Part shown: piece after piece, positions 32,747-40,063 of the stretch
Layout of the letters: every line of letters starts with the position of its first letter
Position numbering within the stretch: the stretch's first letter is position 1
Source: Bacillota bacterium
GTDB lineage: Bacteria > Bacillota > Clostridia > Acetivibrionales > DTU013
Direction: 5' to 3'
Length of the DNA stretch: 55,043 bases
NCBI GenBank assembly: GCA_023418915.1
Contig: JAEZYU010000043.1
Coordinates: forward strand, 1 to 55,043
Notes under the pieces: generated by a model
What the model was told of the DNA's origin: nothing
Seen by the model: only the letters and a program-made list of their open reading frames with translations
Database searches by the model: none
Position numbers and translations under genes: made by a program

Positions 32747-32823
32747 AAGCAGTTATCCCAAGCTTAAGATGCCGCTGTTGCAGAAGGTTATTGATGATTG
32801 TTCATCCAACTTCATACCAACTG

Positions 32824-32853
32824 TTGACAAATAGAATAAATAATGATTATAAT
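32824..32853 (+). promoter_or_regulatory. Sigma-A promoter of the tyrS T-box transcript
   Basis: TTGACA (32824-32829) and TATAAT (32848-32853) are both perfect, 18 bases apart. Transcription should start near 32860. Confidence 0.85.
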
Positions 32854-33010
32854 AGCAAAAATACAGTTGTTCATTGATACAATTATGCAAATAAAAGCAA
32901 TGACGGAGAAGAAGTAGGAATACTGGATCCCAACAGAGAGTTCCCGGGTGGTGAGAGGGGCGGGGAGGCTTATTTTGAATACATCTCCTGAGCTGCGGAC
33001 TGAAAATGCG

Positions 33011-33102
33011 GAACCATCGGCCAAGGGAAGCGGAACTATCAGATAAAGCGCTTCCAGAAGAGGAACCATTGACTCCCGGACGATGAACCATCGGCTAAGG
33101 GA
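33011..33102. repeat. 18-bp direct repeat inside the T-box leader
   Basis: GAACCATCGGCCAAGGGA (33011-33028) and GAACCATCGGCTAAGGGA (33085-33102) differ at one base. They lie in the long segment between Stem I and the antiterminator. Confidence 0.8.
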
Positions 33103-33311
33103 GGATACAGAAAGGATTCGGCCGGTACTGTATGGAGCATGAGTAGGTTGACGCCGGAAGCCTGCGACCGTTACAGCGCTAGTGGATAACGTGAATGCAA
33201 GCATATTGATGCCGACCTGCGATCGGCATGTAAATATGATGCAAAGTACACGTCCATAATAAGGTCGATACCGCAAGGTGTCGATAAAATGAGGTGGTAA
33301 CACGGAGTCAT

Positions 33312-33353
33312 AGCTCTCGTCCTCTGATAATATCAGGGGATGGGAGCTTTTTT
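33312..33353 (+). terminator. T-box-controlled intrinsic terminator
   Basis: AGCTCTCGTCC pairs with GGATGGGAGCT around TCTGATAATATCAGG, followed by TTTTTT (33348-33353). It lies 31 bases before tyrS. Confidence 0.88.
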
Positions 33354-33383
33354 AAGTTTCAGTGAAAAAGAAAGGGTGATGAT

Positions 33384-34601
33384 ATGATTTCCATTGAAGA
33401 GCAGATCAGAATAATATCAAAGGGTGCACAGGAGATAATCAATACAGGTGAACTTGAACAGAAGCTGCGCAGCTCACAGAAGACCGGCAGGCCACTGACA
33501 GTGAAGCTGGGGCTTGACCCAACAGCGCCGGACATACACCTTGGTCATACGGTGGTGCTTAGGAAGATAAGGCAGTTTCAGGATCTGGGGCATAAGGCTG
33601 TGATAATAATCGGAGACTTCACCGGAATGATCGGTGATCCCACCGGAAGGTCAAATACACGCAGGCAGCTCATGCGCGATGAAGTGATCGATAATGCAAA
33701 AACCTATGAAGCACAGATGTATAAAATACTGGACAGGGAAAGAACACAGCTGCGCTTCAACAGCGAATGGCTTGGTAAGCTGGATTTTGCGAAGGTGTTG
33801 GTGCTGGCGTCAAAATATACGGTTGCACGGATGCTTGAGAGGGAGGATTTTCATAATCGCTTCAAAGCTAATGAACCAATTGGCATCCATGAGTTTTTCT
33901 ATCCCTTGATGCAGGGCTATGATTCCATAGAAATAAATGCAGATGTGGAATTGGGAGGAACAGAACAAAGGTTCAATATACTGATGGGCAGGAAGCTTCA
34001 GAAGGATTTCGGACAGCAGAGCCAGGTTGCATTGTTCATGCCTATTCTTGAGGGTATCGACGGCACTGAAAAAATGAGCAAAAGCCTGGGTAACTATATC
34101 GGTATAAATGAAGATGCAGCAAATATGTACGGCAAGATAATGTCTATCCCAGACGACCTTATTATTAAGTATTTCGAGTTAGTGACGGATGTCCATCCTG
34201 ATGAGATCGCAGCTATGGAAAAAGCTCTCCGCAGCGATGAAGTGAATCCGAGAGATCTCAAAATGAGACTTGCCAGAGAAATAGTCGGACTGTATCACGG
34301 AGCGGAGTCTTCAAGATGTGCGGAGGAAAGCTTCATATCCGTGTTCCGGAGGAAAGGTATCCCCGATGACATCATGGAAGTCAGACTAGACGGGGAGCTT
34401 CTTTCAGGCACTGTAACCGACATGGCTGAGATCCTGGTCAAGCTTGGCTTTTGCACAAGTAAAAGCGAAGCAAGAAGGCTGATAACACAGGGTGCAGTCA
34501 GAATCAACGGCGACAAGCTCAGCAGCTTTACCATACCTGCACTCAATAATGGTGACGTCATTCAAGCCGGTAAATTGAAGTTCGCCAGGATTTTATTGTA
34601 A
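33384..34601 (+). CDS. tyrS: Tyrosyl-tRNA synthetase
   Basis: The 405-residue class I synthetase charges tRNA-Tyr. The HIGH motif is HLGH at residues 52-55 (LGLDPTAPDIHLGHT), the KMSKS loop is KMSKS near residue 233, and an S4-like RNA-binding domain ends the chain (FCTSKSEARRLITQGAVRIN). The KLGLDPTAPDIHLGH block is typical of the TyrZ-type branch. It is controlled by the UAC-specific T-box directly upstream. ATG 33384 follows GAAAGGGTG. Confidence 0.97.
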   Translation: MISIEEQIRIISKGAQEIINTGELEQKLRSSQKTGRPLTVKLGLDPTAPDIHLGHTVVLRKIRQFQDLGHKAVIIIGDFTGMIGDPTGRSNTRRQLMRDEVIDNAKTYEAQMYKILDRERTQLRFNSEWLGKLDFAKVLVLASKYTVARMLEREDFHNRFKANEPIGIHEFFYPLMQGYDSIEINADVELGGTEQRFNILMGRKLQKDFGQQSQVALFMPILEGIDGTEKMSKSLGNYIGINEDAANMYGKIMSIPDDLIIKYFELVTDVHPDEIAAMEKALRSDEVNPRDLKMRLAREIVGLYHGAESSRCAEESFISVFRRKGIPDDIMEVRLDGELLSGTVTDMAEILVKLGFCTSKSEARRLITQGAVRINGDKLSSFTIPALNNGDVIQAGKLKFARILL

Positions 34602-34743
34602 CGTTGCCGGTGCGGCACAATTATCGCATAAGGATCACCAAATGCTGCATGTATGTTGGAAAGTATGAAAATGTCTGGTATTCTATAGTTGAATGAATGG
34701 AATCATATTTCTCAGGAATAAGAAACGCCGAATGGAGAATTAT

Positions 34744-35583
34744 ATGCCGAAGACGTTGTATATATCAGACCTGGATGGAACGCTGCTGAACAGTAAAAAG
34801 GAGCTTAGCCCTTTGACAAGGAAGGCTCTGAACAGATTCATATCTGAAGGGATATGCTTCTCTGTTGCTACTGCCAGAACTGCAGCATCCACGTCAAAGA
34901 TCCTGTCAGGTATTGATTTCGGTCTGCCTTCGGTATTGATGAATGGTGCGGTCATTTATGACTTCGGAAGAGAAGAATATATCAAAATCGAAACGATCTG
35001 TGAAAAAAATGTACAAATTATTTCCGATATGATAAACCAGTATGGCATAAGCGGTTTCATGTATGCTGTAAGAGACGGTGTTCTGGTCACTTATTATGAG
35101 AATCTGAAAACAAAGCCTATGAAGGACTTTTATGACGAAAGGGTCAAGCGGTATTACAAAACCTTTGAGAGAGTTGACAGCTTTATGCACAAAGCGGTTG
35201 AAAACAACGTTGTTTACTTCACTATGATAGATGAGTATGATACTCTTCTGGGTACCTGCAACGACCTTAAAAATGTGGATGGCATCGATAGTACACTGTA
35301 TAGGGACATATATGCGGAGGATTTGTGGTACCTTGAAGTATACAGTAAAAATGCATCGAAGTACAATGCTGTTAACTTTTTGCGTGAGCATTATGGATTT
35401 GACAGGATCGTGGGGTATGGTGACAATCATAATGACATACCGCTGCTGAAAGCTTGTGATGAATTCTTTGCGGTATCCAACGCAGTCGATGAACTGAAAG
35501 CGCTGTCCACGGCGGTCATTGAGAGCAACCTCACCGACGGAGTCATAAAGCACATGATGGAAAGAGAATCGATCATGTTGTGA
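34744..35583 (+). CDS. HAD-superfamily phosphatase, Cof type (IIB)
   Basis: The 279-residue hydrolase has motif I ISDLDGTLL (residues 7-15, nucleophile Asp), motif II in VATARTAAS (a Cof-like T/S), and motif IV GYGDNHNDIPLL (about residues 223-234). The cap domain between about residues 85 and 190 is of the C2B type. These enzymes dephosphorylate sugar phosphates and related metabolites, but the specific substrate is unknown. A frame extends to ATG 34693. ATG 34744 is chosen because GGAG lies 7 bases before it and motif I then starts at the usual place. Confidence 0.9.
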   Translation: MPKTLYISDLDGTLLNSKKELSPLTRKALNRFISEGICFSVATARTAASTSKILSGIDFGLPSVLMNGAVIYDFGREEYIKIETICEKNVQIISDMINQYGISGFMYAVRDGVLVTYYENLKTKPMKDFYDERVKRYYKTFERVDSFMHKAVENNVVYFTMIDEYDTLLGTCNDLKNVDGIDSTLYRDIYAEDLWYLEVYSKNASKYNAVNFLREHYGFDRIVGYGDNHNDIPLLKACDEFFAVSNAVDELKALSTAVIESNLTDGVIKHMMERESIML

Positions 35584-35626
35584 AGCTAATGTATAGAGAA
35601 ATTCAATTTGAGCGGGGTCGGTATTT

Positions 35627-36541
35627 ATGAAGATCAACAGACTTCTGGAGATGACGATGTTATTGATGAACAGGGGCTCTGTCACAGCCAGGGAGATGGC
35701 TGACAGATTTGGCGTATCCACACGTACGATCTACAGGGATGTCGATGACCTGTCGGGCGCAGGTGTTCCTGTTTATACCTGTAAGGGCACCAATGGCGGC
35801 ATATATCTGATGGAGGATTATGCACTGAACAAAACCATAGTCAATGAATACGAGGCCGACAGCCTGATGCTTGCTCTGAAAACAATGCAGGTGACGAAAT
35901 TTCCTGACCTTGATGCTACTCTAGACAAGCTTGGTGCACTGTTTAGAAAAAACAGCAGGATCGATTGGGTTCATATAGACTTCTCCCCTTGGGGAAGTGA
36001 GCCGAACGAGGGCAACAGATTTCTTAACATCAAAATGGCAATATTAGACAGAAGGGCAGTCAGCTTCGATTACCTGAATTCGCAGGGAGAGAAGAGCAAC
36101 CGATTGGTGGAGCCACTGCAATTGATATACAAAGGGCAGGCGTGGTATCTCCGGGGCTGGTGCAGAAGCAGAATAGCATTCAGACTGTTCAGGATATCCC
36201 GAATAAAAAACCTTATTGTGACCGATATGAGTTTCAATATCCGGGATACCGGATTTTTAGCCCAAGACGAGGCAAGCGGTGCGATGTCAGGATTCTGTTC
36301 AATAAAAGCAAAGCTCAGATTTATGCCGGAGGTGATGCACAGAGTCTATGACGACTATGATGAGGAGAAAATACATAAAAATGAAGACGGCACCTGTGAT
36401 GTGACAGCAGAGTACCCTGAGGATGAGTGGGTGTACGGCTATATACTGTCTTTTGGGAGCAGTGTTAGGGTACTATCTCCTGAAAGTCTGAAAAAGATCA
36501 TATCAGATAAATTGAAGGATGCAATGAAATATTACCTGTGA
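35627..36541 (+). CDS. WYL-domain transcriptional regulator
   Basis: The 304-residue regulator has an N-terminal HTH_11 DNA-binding domain (SVTAREMADRFGVSTRTIYR, residues 19-38) and a WYL sensor domain with LIYKGQAWYLRGWCR (about residues 166-180), then a C-terminal extension. WYL proteins sense ligands or nucleic acids and control varied processes, including phage defence and catabolism. No target is evident here. AGCGGGG-type sequence upstream of ATG 35627 is a weak ribosome site. It is followed by mscL in the same direction. Confidence 0.9.
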   Translation: MKINRLLEMTMLLMNRGSVTAREMADRFGVSTRTIYRDVDDLSGAGVPVYTCKGTNGGIYLMEDYALNKTIVNEYEADSLMLALKTMQVTKFPDLDATLDKLGALFRKNSRIDWVHIDFSPWGSEPNEGNRFLNIKMAILDRRAVSFDYLNSQGEKSNRLVEPLQLIYKGQAWYLRGWCRSRIAFRLFRISRIKNLIVTDMSFNIRDTGFLAQDEASGAMSGFCSIKAKLRFMPEVMHRVYDDYDEEKIHKNEDGTCDVTAEYPEDEWVYGYILSFGSSVRVLSPESLKKIISDKLKDAMKYYL

Positions 36542-36657
36542 CCATAATGTTATGCAATTGGATTGTTTATCGGCATGCACGCAGATTGTCTGATGGTATA
36601 TAATTGATTTGTTAATTGGCAGATCAACAGGTTGTAATAATGAAACAAGGAGGGCTT

Positions 36658-37104
36658 ATGAGGTCATTTTTTAAAGAATTCAAGGAATTTGCAGTCAAGG
36701 GTAATGTAATCGATCTGGCAGTGGGTGTCATTATCGGCGGGGCTTTCAGCAAGATCGTAACATCTCTTGTCAATGACATTGTAATGCCATTGATATCGCT
36801 TCTTACCAAGAACGACGATTTAAGCTTTGAAAACATGTTTATGGCACTTGACGGCAAGCATTATGAATCATTGTCTATTGCTCAGGAAGCAGGTGCGCCT
36901 ACTTTTAACTATGGATTGTTTTTGACAAACGTGCTGGACTTTTTGATCATAGCGTTTGTTATATTCATATTTATAAGGCAGATAAACAGATTCAAAAAGA
37001 AGCCTGCTCCGGCGCCTGTGACAACAAAGGAATGCCCGTACTGCCGCACCGGCATCCATAAGGAGGCAGTCAGATGCCCGCATTGTACCTCTGAGCTTCA
37101 TTGA
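36658..37104 (+). CDS. mscL: Large-conductance mechanosensitive channel with C-terminal zinc ribbon
   Basis: The 148-residue MscL opens under membrane tension to release solutes on osmotic downshock. Conserved residues 1-40 are present (FFKEFKEFAVKGNVIDLAVG, VIIGGAF), with two membrane helices at about 15-45 and 75-100. After a Lys/Pro linker (KKPAPAPV) a four-Cys zinc ribbon is attached, CPYCRTGIHKEAVRCPHC, in place of the simple C-terminal helix of E. coli MscL. ATG 36658 has AGGAGG four bases upstream. A longer TTG-started frame (36616) is rejected. Confidence 0.95.
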   Translation: MRSFFKEFKEFAVKGNVIDLAVGVIIGGAFSKIVTSLVNDIVMPLISLLTKNDDLSFENMFMALDGKHYESLSIAQEAGAPTFNYGLFLTNVLDFLIIAFVIFIFIRQINRFKKKPAPAPVTTKECPYCRTGIHKEAVRCPHCTSELH

Positions 37105-37168
37105 CTGCAGTGTGTCTCTGATTAAAATTCCATATAGAGGGTAAATTATTCAAAACAGGAGAGTTTAT

Positions 37169-37939
37169 ATGGGATTTTATGAAGAGATAGCACCATATTA
37201 CGAAGAAATTTTCCCTGCCGGTGAAGAGCAGCTCAAATTCATAATGGAAACTGCAGGAGATCCTCCGAGTAGGCTTCTGGATGTCGCATGCGGCGCAGGC
37301 CTTTACTCTGTAAAGCTGGCACAGAAGGGGTATGAGGTATGGGCATGCGATGCAGACCTGGAAATGATTAGGCAGGCAAGACAAAAGGCGGCAAGCCTGA
37401 ATGGACAGGTCACATTCTTTATTTCAGATATGCAGGAGCTTGCCCTTCCTGAGGAGAAAGGTCCAAACAGGAGAGAAGCTGCCGGCTTCCATTGTGTTTT
37501 CTGCATTGGCAATTCCATAGTACATCTTAATAGCACTGCTGCTGTCGGCACTGCTGTCAAAAGCATGAAAAAGTTACTTTTGCCAGGTGGAAGCCTGCTG
37601 CTTCAGATCATCAATTTTGACCGGGTTCTCCAGCAGGGGGTCACATCACTTCCGACACTCAGAAATGACAAAAGAGGGCTCACCTTTACAAGAAAGTATG
37701 ATATGGACAAGACCACCGGTCTGATACATTTTGACACCGTTCTTACTCTGGACAGGGACGGTGTCCCGCTCGAATTCAATAACAGGGTGGATCTGTTCCC
37801 CCTTACATCCGATATGCTCAATAACATACTAAGGGATGCCGGGTTCAAAACAGTAAAATTTTATAGTGATTTCAACAAAAATGAATTTGATCTGAGAGAG
37901 TCATTTATGCTGGTTGCCGCAGCTACCGTACCAGTCTGA
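37169..37939 (+). CDS. Class I SAM-dependent methyltransferase
   Basis: The 256-residue methyltransferase has motif I LLDVACGAGLYSVKLAQKGY (residues 35-54), acidic loop ACDADLEMI, motif IV FHCVFCIGNSIVHL and post-motif KKLLLPGGSLLLQI. The overall pattern resembles the methyltransferase at 667, but sequence similarity beyond motif I is low. The substrate is unknown. ACAGGAG precedes ATG 37169. Its last 17 bases overlap the 3-prime end of the convergent TadG-like gene, an unusual tail-to-tail overlap. Confidence 0.88.
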   Translation: MGFYEEIAPYYEEIFPAGEEQLKFIMETAGDPPSRLLDVACGAGLYSVKLAQKGYEVWACDADLEMIRQARQKAASLNGQVTFFISDMQELALPEEKGPNRREAAGFHCVFCIGNSIVHLNSTAAVGTAVKSMKKLLLPGGSLLLQIINFDRVLQQGVTSLPTLRNDKRGLTFTRKYDMDKTTGLIHFDTVLTLDRDGVPLEFNNRVDLFPLTSDMLNNILRDAGFKTVKFYSDFNKNEFDLRESFMLVAAATVPV

Positions 37940-39005
37940 TGCCGTCATCGAAGGATTCCATGAAGGCTGTGTCTCCGGGTGAGCTGTAAACCTCTATGCC
38001 GCCGTTGAAAATGATCCTCTGTGCGATTATTCGACCATAAACCTCATGTATTCCGTTGTTTAATATAACTGTGCCGTTCGGTGCATATATCGTCCCTCGT
38101 ATAACTGCACCCGAATTGTTGAAGTGTATGCTGCCGTTTTGTGAGTATATGCAGATGGAATCAGTGCCTGGAGCTTCGTATGTGACTGAATTGTTGAAGT
38201 TTATATTATCTTTCGCAAATATCGTTCCTATACCTGAGAATGTATTACTGTTGAAATTGATATGTCCGTTCACATATATGGCCTCATTAACGTGGAGATT
38301 ACCATTGAAGCTTTGGCTTGTATTGTAATAGGTGCCTTCACTTTGTGCTAACTGCCTAATTTCCTCAGAAAAATCGGGCATTTCCTCGAAGCTGCTAAAA
38401 GGTATCTGCTCGCCGATAGTCACGTGCTGACTGTTGAGTGTGATCCTGCCGACGGTATCGAGGGCTCCGGTTATTTCAAGCGAGTCGTGGTTTCCATTAT
38501 AGCGAAAGCCGTTGTTGGAATGAACGCTGCCTTCGATATATGTATCCTTGCCATTTGAATTAATACACAGCTCATCATTTCTGCTGCCGGAAAACACTGC
38601 ATAATCAAATGCACCTCTTAGATAGGTGCCGCCCTTTTGAGCGGTAGCAGAAGCCTTTACATCAGCGCTGTCAAAACCTAAAATCCTTGCGAAGGAGTAG
38701 CTGACTACCTGGATCGCCTCGACGGTCACCTGTCTGTTTGCATCTGTAAAGCTTACATTTATCACAGCATCTTCAAAACCATTATCAGCAAGATACTCAT
38801 TTGCTGTTGCAGTCGCTGCGGATGTGTCTGTCAGATCCTGAGCTGCGGCCAGTACAGCTGCGTCTACGGCGTTCTGAAGCTTATTTTTTTCGAGGCTGAC
38901 ACTGCCGATATCTACTACCAATGCGCTGAAGCCGAGTATCGCTGTCATCATTACTGCTGTAATCACCGCTGCTGTACCTTTGTTGCTGCTAAGATCTATT
39001 TTCAT
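37923..39005 (-). CDS. TadG-like secreted or anchored protein with beta-solenoid C terminus
   Basis: The 360-residue protein has an N-terminal TadE/G-type membrane helix (NKGTAAVITAVMMTAILGFS, residues 8-27) followed by VDIGSVSLEKNKLQNAVDAA, the hallmark of putative Flp pilus-assembly TadG-like proteins. From about residue 140 it consists of many short Asn/Gly/Ile-rich strands (INFNSNTFSGIGTIFAKDNI, INFNNSVTYEAPG, IHFNNSGAVIRGTIYAPNGT), which suggests a right-handed beta-solenoid. No other tad or flp genes lie nearby. ATG 39005 follows GGGAGGTG. Probably a surface structural or adhesive protein. Confidence 0.8.
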   Translation of the reverse strand: MKIDLSSNKGTAAVITAVMMTAILGFSALVVDIGSVSLEKNKLQNAVDAAVLAAAQDLTDTSAATATANEYLADNGFEDAVINVSFTDANRQVTVEAIQVVSYSFARILGFDSADVKASATAQKGGTYLRGAFDYAVFSGSRNDELCINSNGKDTYIEGSVHSNNGFRYNGNHDSLEITGALDTVGRITLNSQHVTIGEQIPFSSFEEMPDFSEEIRQLAQSEGTYYNTSQSFNGNLHVNEAIYVNGHINFNSNTFSGIGTIFAKDNINFNNSVTYEAPGTDSICIYSQNGSIHFNNSGAVIRGTIYAPNGTVILNNGIHEVYGRIIAQRIIFNGGIEVYSSPGDTAFMESFDDGIRLVR

Positions 39006-39128
39006 GACATACACCTCCCTCGATTATAAGTTTATACTGTTGATCAGAATAATAAAGGTACGGAGGTCACCTTTTTATATAAGAAAAAAGTACTATTTTC
39101 GGCCTGTGCCGTTTGGAACTCAGAGGCA

Positions 39129-39180
39129 GTAAGATTTTCTGCAAACGAATAATTTTCTTATAAACGAAGTGATATAATGT
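39129..39180. repeat. Dispersed repeat, module 1 copy
   Basis: GTAAGATTTTCTGCAAACGA, ATAATTTTCTTATAAACGAA and GTGATATAATG align with 3884-3936 and 9181-9234. It ends in a perfect TATAAT 78 bases upstream of the GNAT gene. Confidence 0.65.
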
Positions 39181-39257
39181 AATTAGGATAGCAAAAAGCA
39201 TGTAAGAAGCAGTAAAATGCAGTAAATGATAACGATGAAATCGAAGGGGATACGGCC

Positions 39258-39683
39258 ATGGTGGAAATAAGAAAAGTAAAAACAAAGGATGATATGGACC
39301 TGGTATTTGATATCAGACGTGAGGTTTTTATTAGTGAGCAGGGAATACCAGAAGAAATCGAAATGGATGATCTGGATGCGGAAGCAATCCATGTGCTGGC
39401 TGTAGTAAACGGCGTGCCTGCCGGCTGCGGAAGGCTGCTGAAGAATGGAAACGATGCCAGGATAGGCAGGGTCGCAGTGAAAAAGGAAATGAGAAGAGGC
39501 GGCATAGGCGACGGTATATGTAAGCTTCTCATCTCAATAGCAAAGGACGATGGGGCACACAGGATAGTCATTGATGCACAGCTTACCGCCGAAGCCTTCT
39601 ATAAAAAGTTTGGGTTTAAAAGAGAAGGCGGTACTTTCATGGAAGCGGGGATCGAACATGTGAGGATGGTCAGGGCGGTTTGA
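39258..39683 (+). CDS. GNAT-family acetyltransferase, ElaA-like
   Basis: The 141-residue acetyltransferase has an N terminus with DLVFDIRREVFISEQGIPEE, characteristic of the ElaA/YitI-type subgroup. The acetyl-CoA site is RVAVKKEMRRGGIGDGICKL (about residues 74-93), and LTAEAFYKKFGFKREGG sits near the C terminus. The substrate is unknown. The gene stop lies inside the loop of its own terminator (39672-39702). A dispersed repeat copy ending in TATAAT lies just upstream. Confidence 0.9.
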   Translation: MVEIRKVKTKDDMDLVFDIRREVFISEQGIPEEIEMDDLDAEAIHVLAVVNGVPAGCGRLLKNGNDARIGRVAVKKEMRRGGIGDGICKLLISIAKDDGAHRIVIDAQLTAEAFYKKFGFKREGGTFMEAGIEHVRMVRAV

Positions 39684-39702
39684 TAAAGCCGTCCCTTTTT
39701 AT
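39672..39702 (+). terminator. Terminator of the ElaA-like gene
   Basis: AGGGCGG pairs with CCGTCCCT around TTTGATAAAG, followed by TTTTT. The TGA stop codon sits in the loop. Confidence 0.8.
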
Positions 39703-39766
39703 ATGAAAGCACAAAAATCTCACCTATACTAAACTCAAATTTGTGTAATATTTTCTACATTCGATA

Positions 39767-39819
39767 TTGACATTCATTATCAATTAATCTATAATTTTAT
39801 TAAATGATAACGATTATCA
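39767..39819 (+). promoter_or_regulatory. feo promoter with Fur box
   Basis: TTGACA (39767-39772) and TATAAT (39790-39795) are exactly 17 bases apart. TGATAACGATTATCA (39805-39819) is a perfect Fur-type palindrome over the start region, and the spacer holds CATTATCAATT, a second half-match. This predicts repression of iron uptake when iron is plentiful. Confidence 0.88.
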
Positions 39820-39836
39820 ATACAGGAGAAAATATT

Positions 39837-40058
39837 ATGACATTAGATAAAGCAAGACGCGGAGATCAAATCGAAATAATCCATATCAAGGATGCCCTGA
39901 TCCGTGCACAGGCGATCAGACTGGGCATATCTGAAGGTTCAAGGATGCTTTGCTCGGAAATAGTACCGGCAGGCCCGATTATTCTGAAAAACAGAACACA
40001 GGAAGTAGCAGTTGGGCAGAAGCTCGCACATATGATAAGAGTTGAAAGGATCGGGTGA
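39837..40058 (+). CDS. feoA: Ferrous iron transport protein A
   Basis: The 73-residue SH3-like FeoA domain protein has the family pattern RGDQIEIIHIKD, RLGISEGSRMLC and VAVGQKLAHMIRVERIG. FeoA assists FeoB at the membrane. ATG 39837 has AGGAG nine bases upstream. An upstream in-frame ATG at 39804 lies inside the Fur box and is rejected. The stop overlaps a possible GTG start of feoB by 3 bases. Confidence 0.93.
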   Translation: MTLDKARRGDQIEIIHIKDALIRAQAIRLGISEGSRMLCSEIVPAGPIILKNRTQEVAVGQKLAHMIRVERIG

Positions 40059-40063
40059 ATATC

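Larger units (their letters stand above)
32860..33353 (+). promoter_or_regulatory. Tyrosine T-box riboswitch (tRNA-sensing leader) of tyrS
   Basis: Stem I features are visible: AGAGAGTTCCCGGGTGGTGA (distal loops, 32935-32954) and the specifier loop TTTTGAATACATCTCC with UAC, a tyrosine codon, at 32980-32982. The T-box antiterminator sequence GAGGTGGTAACACGGAG is at 33291-33307. A terminator hairpin with a T run follows (33312-33353). Uncharged tRNA-Tyr would stabilise the antiterminator and turn on tyrS. At nearly 490 bases the leader is much longer than usual, with a duplicated segment between Stem I and the T-box. Confidence 0.93.

Noticed and set aside
39804..39836. Upstream ATG of feoA
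   Set aside because: It lies within the Fur box and has no ribosome site; ATG 39837 has AGGAG at a proper distance.
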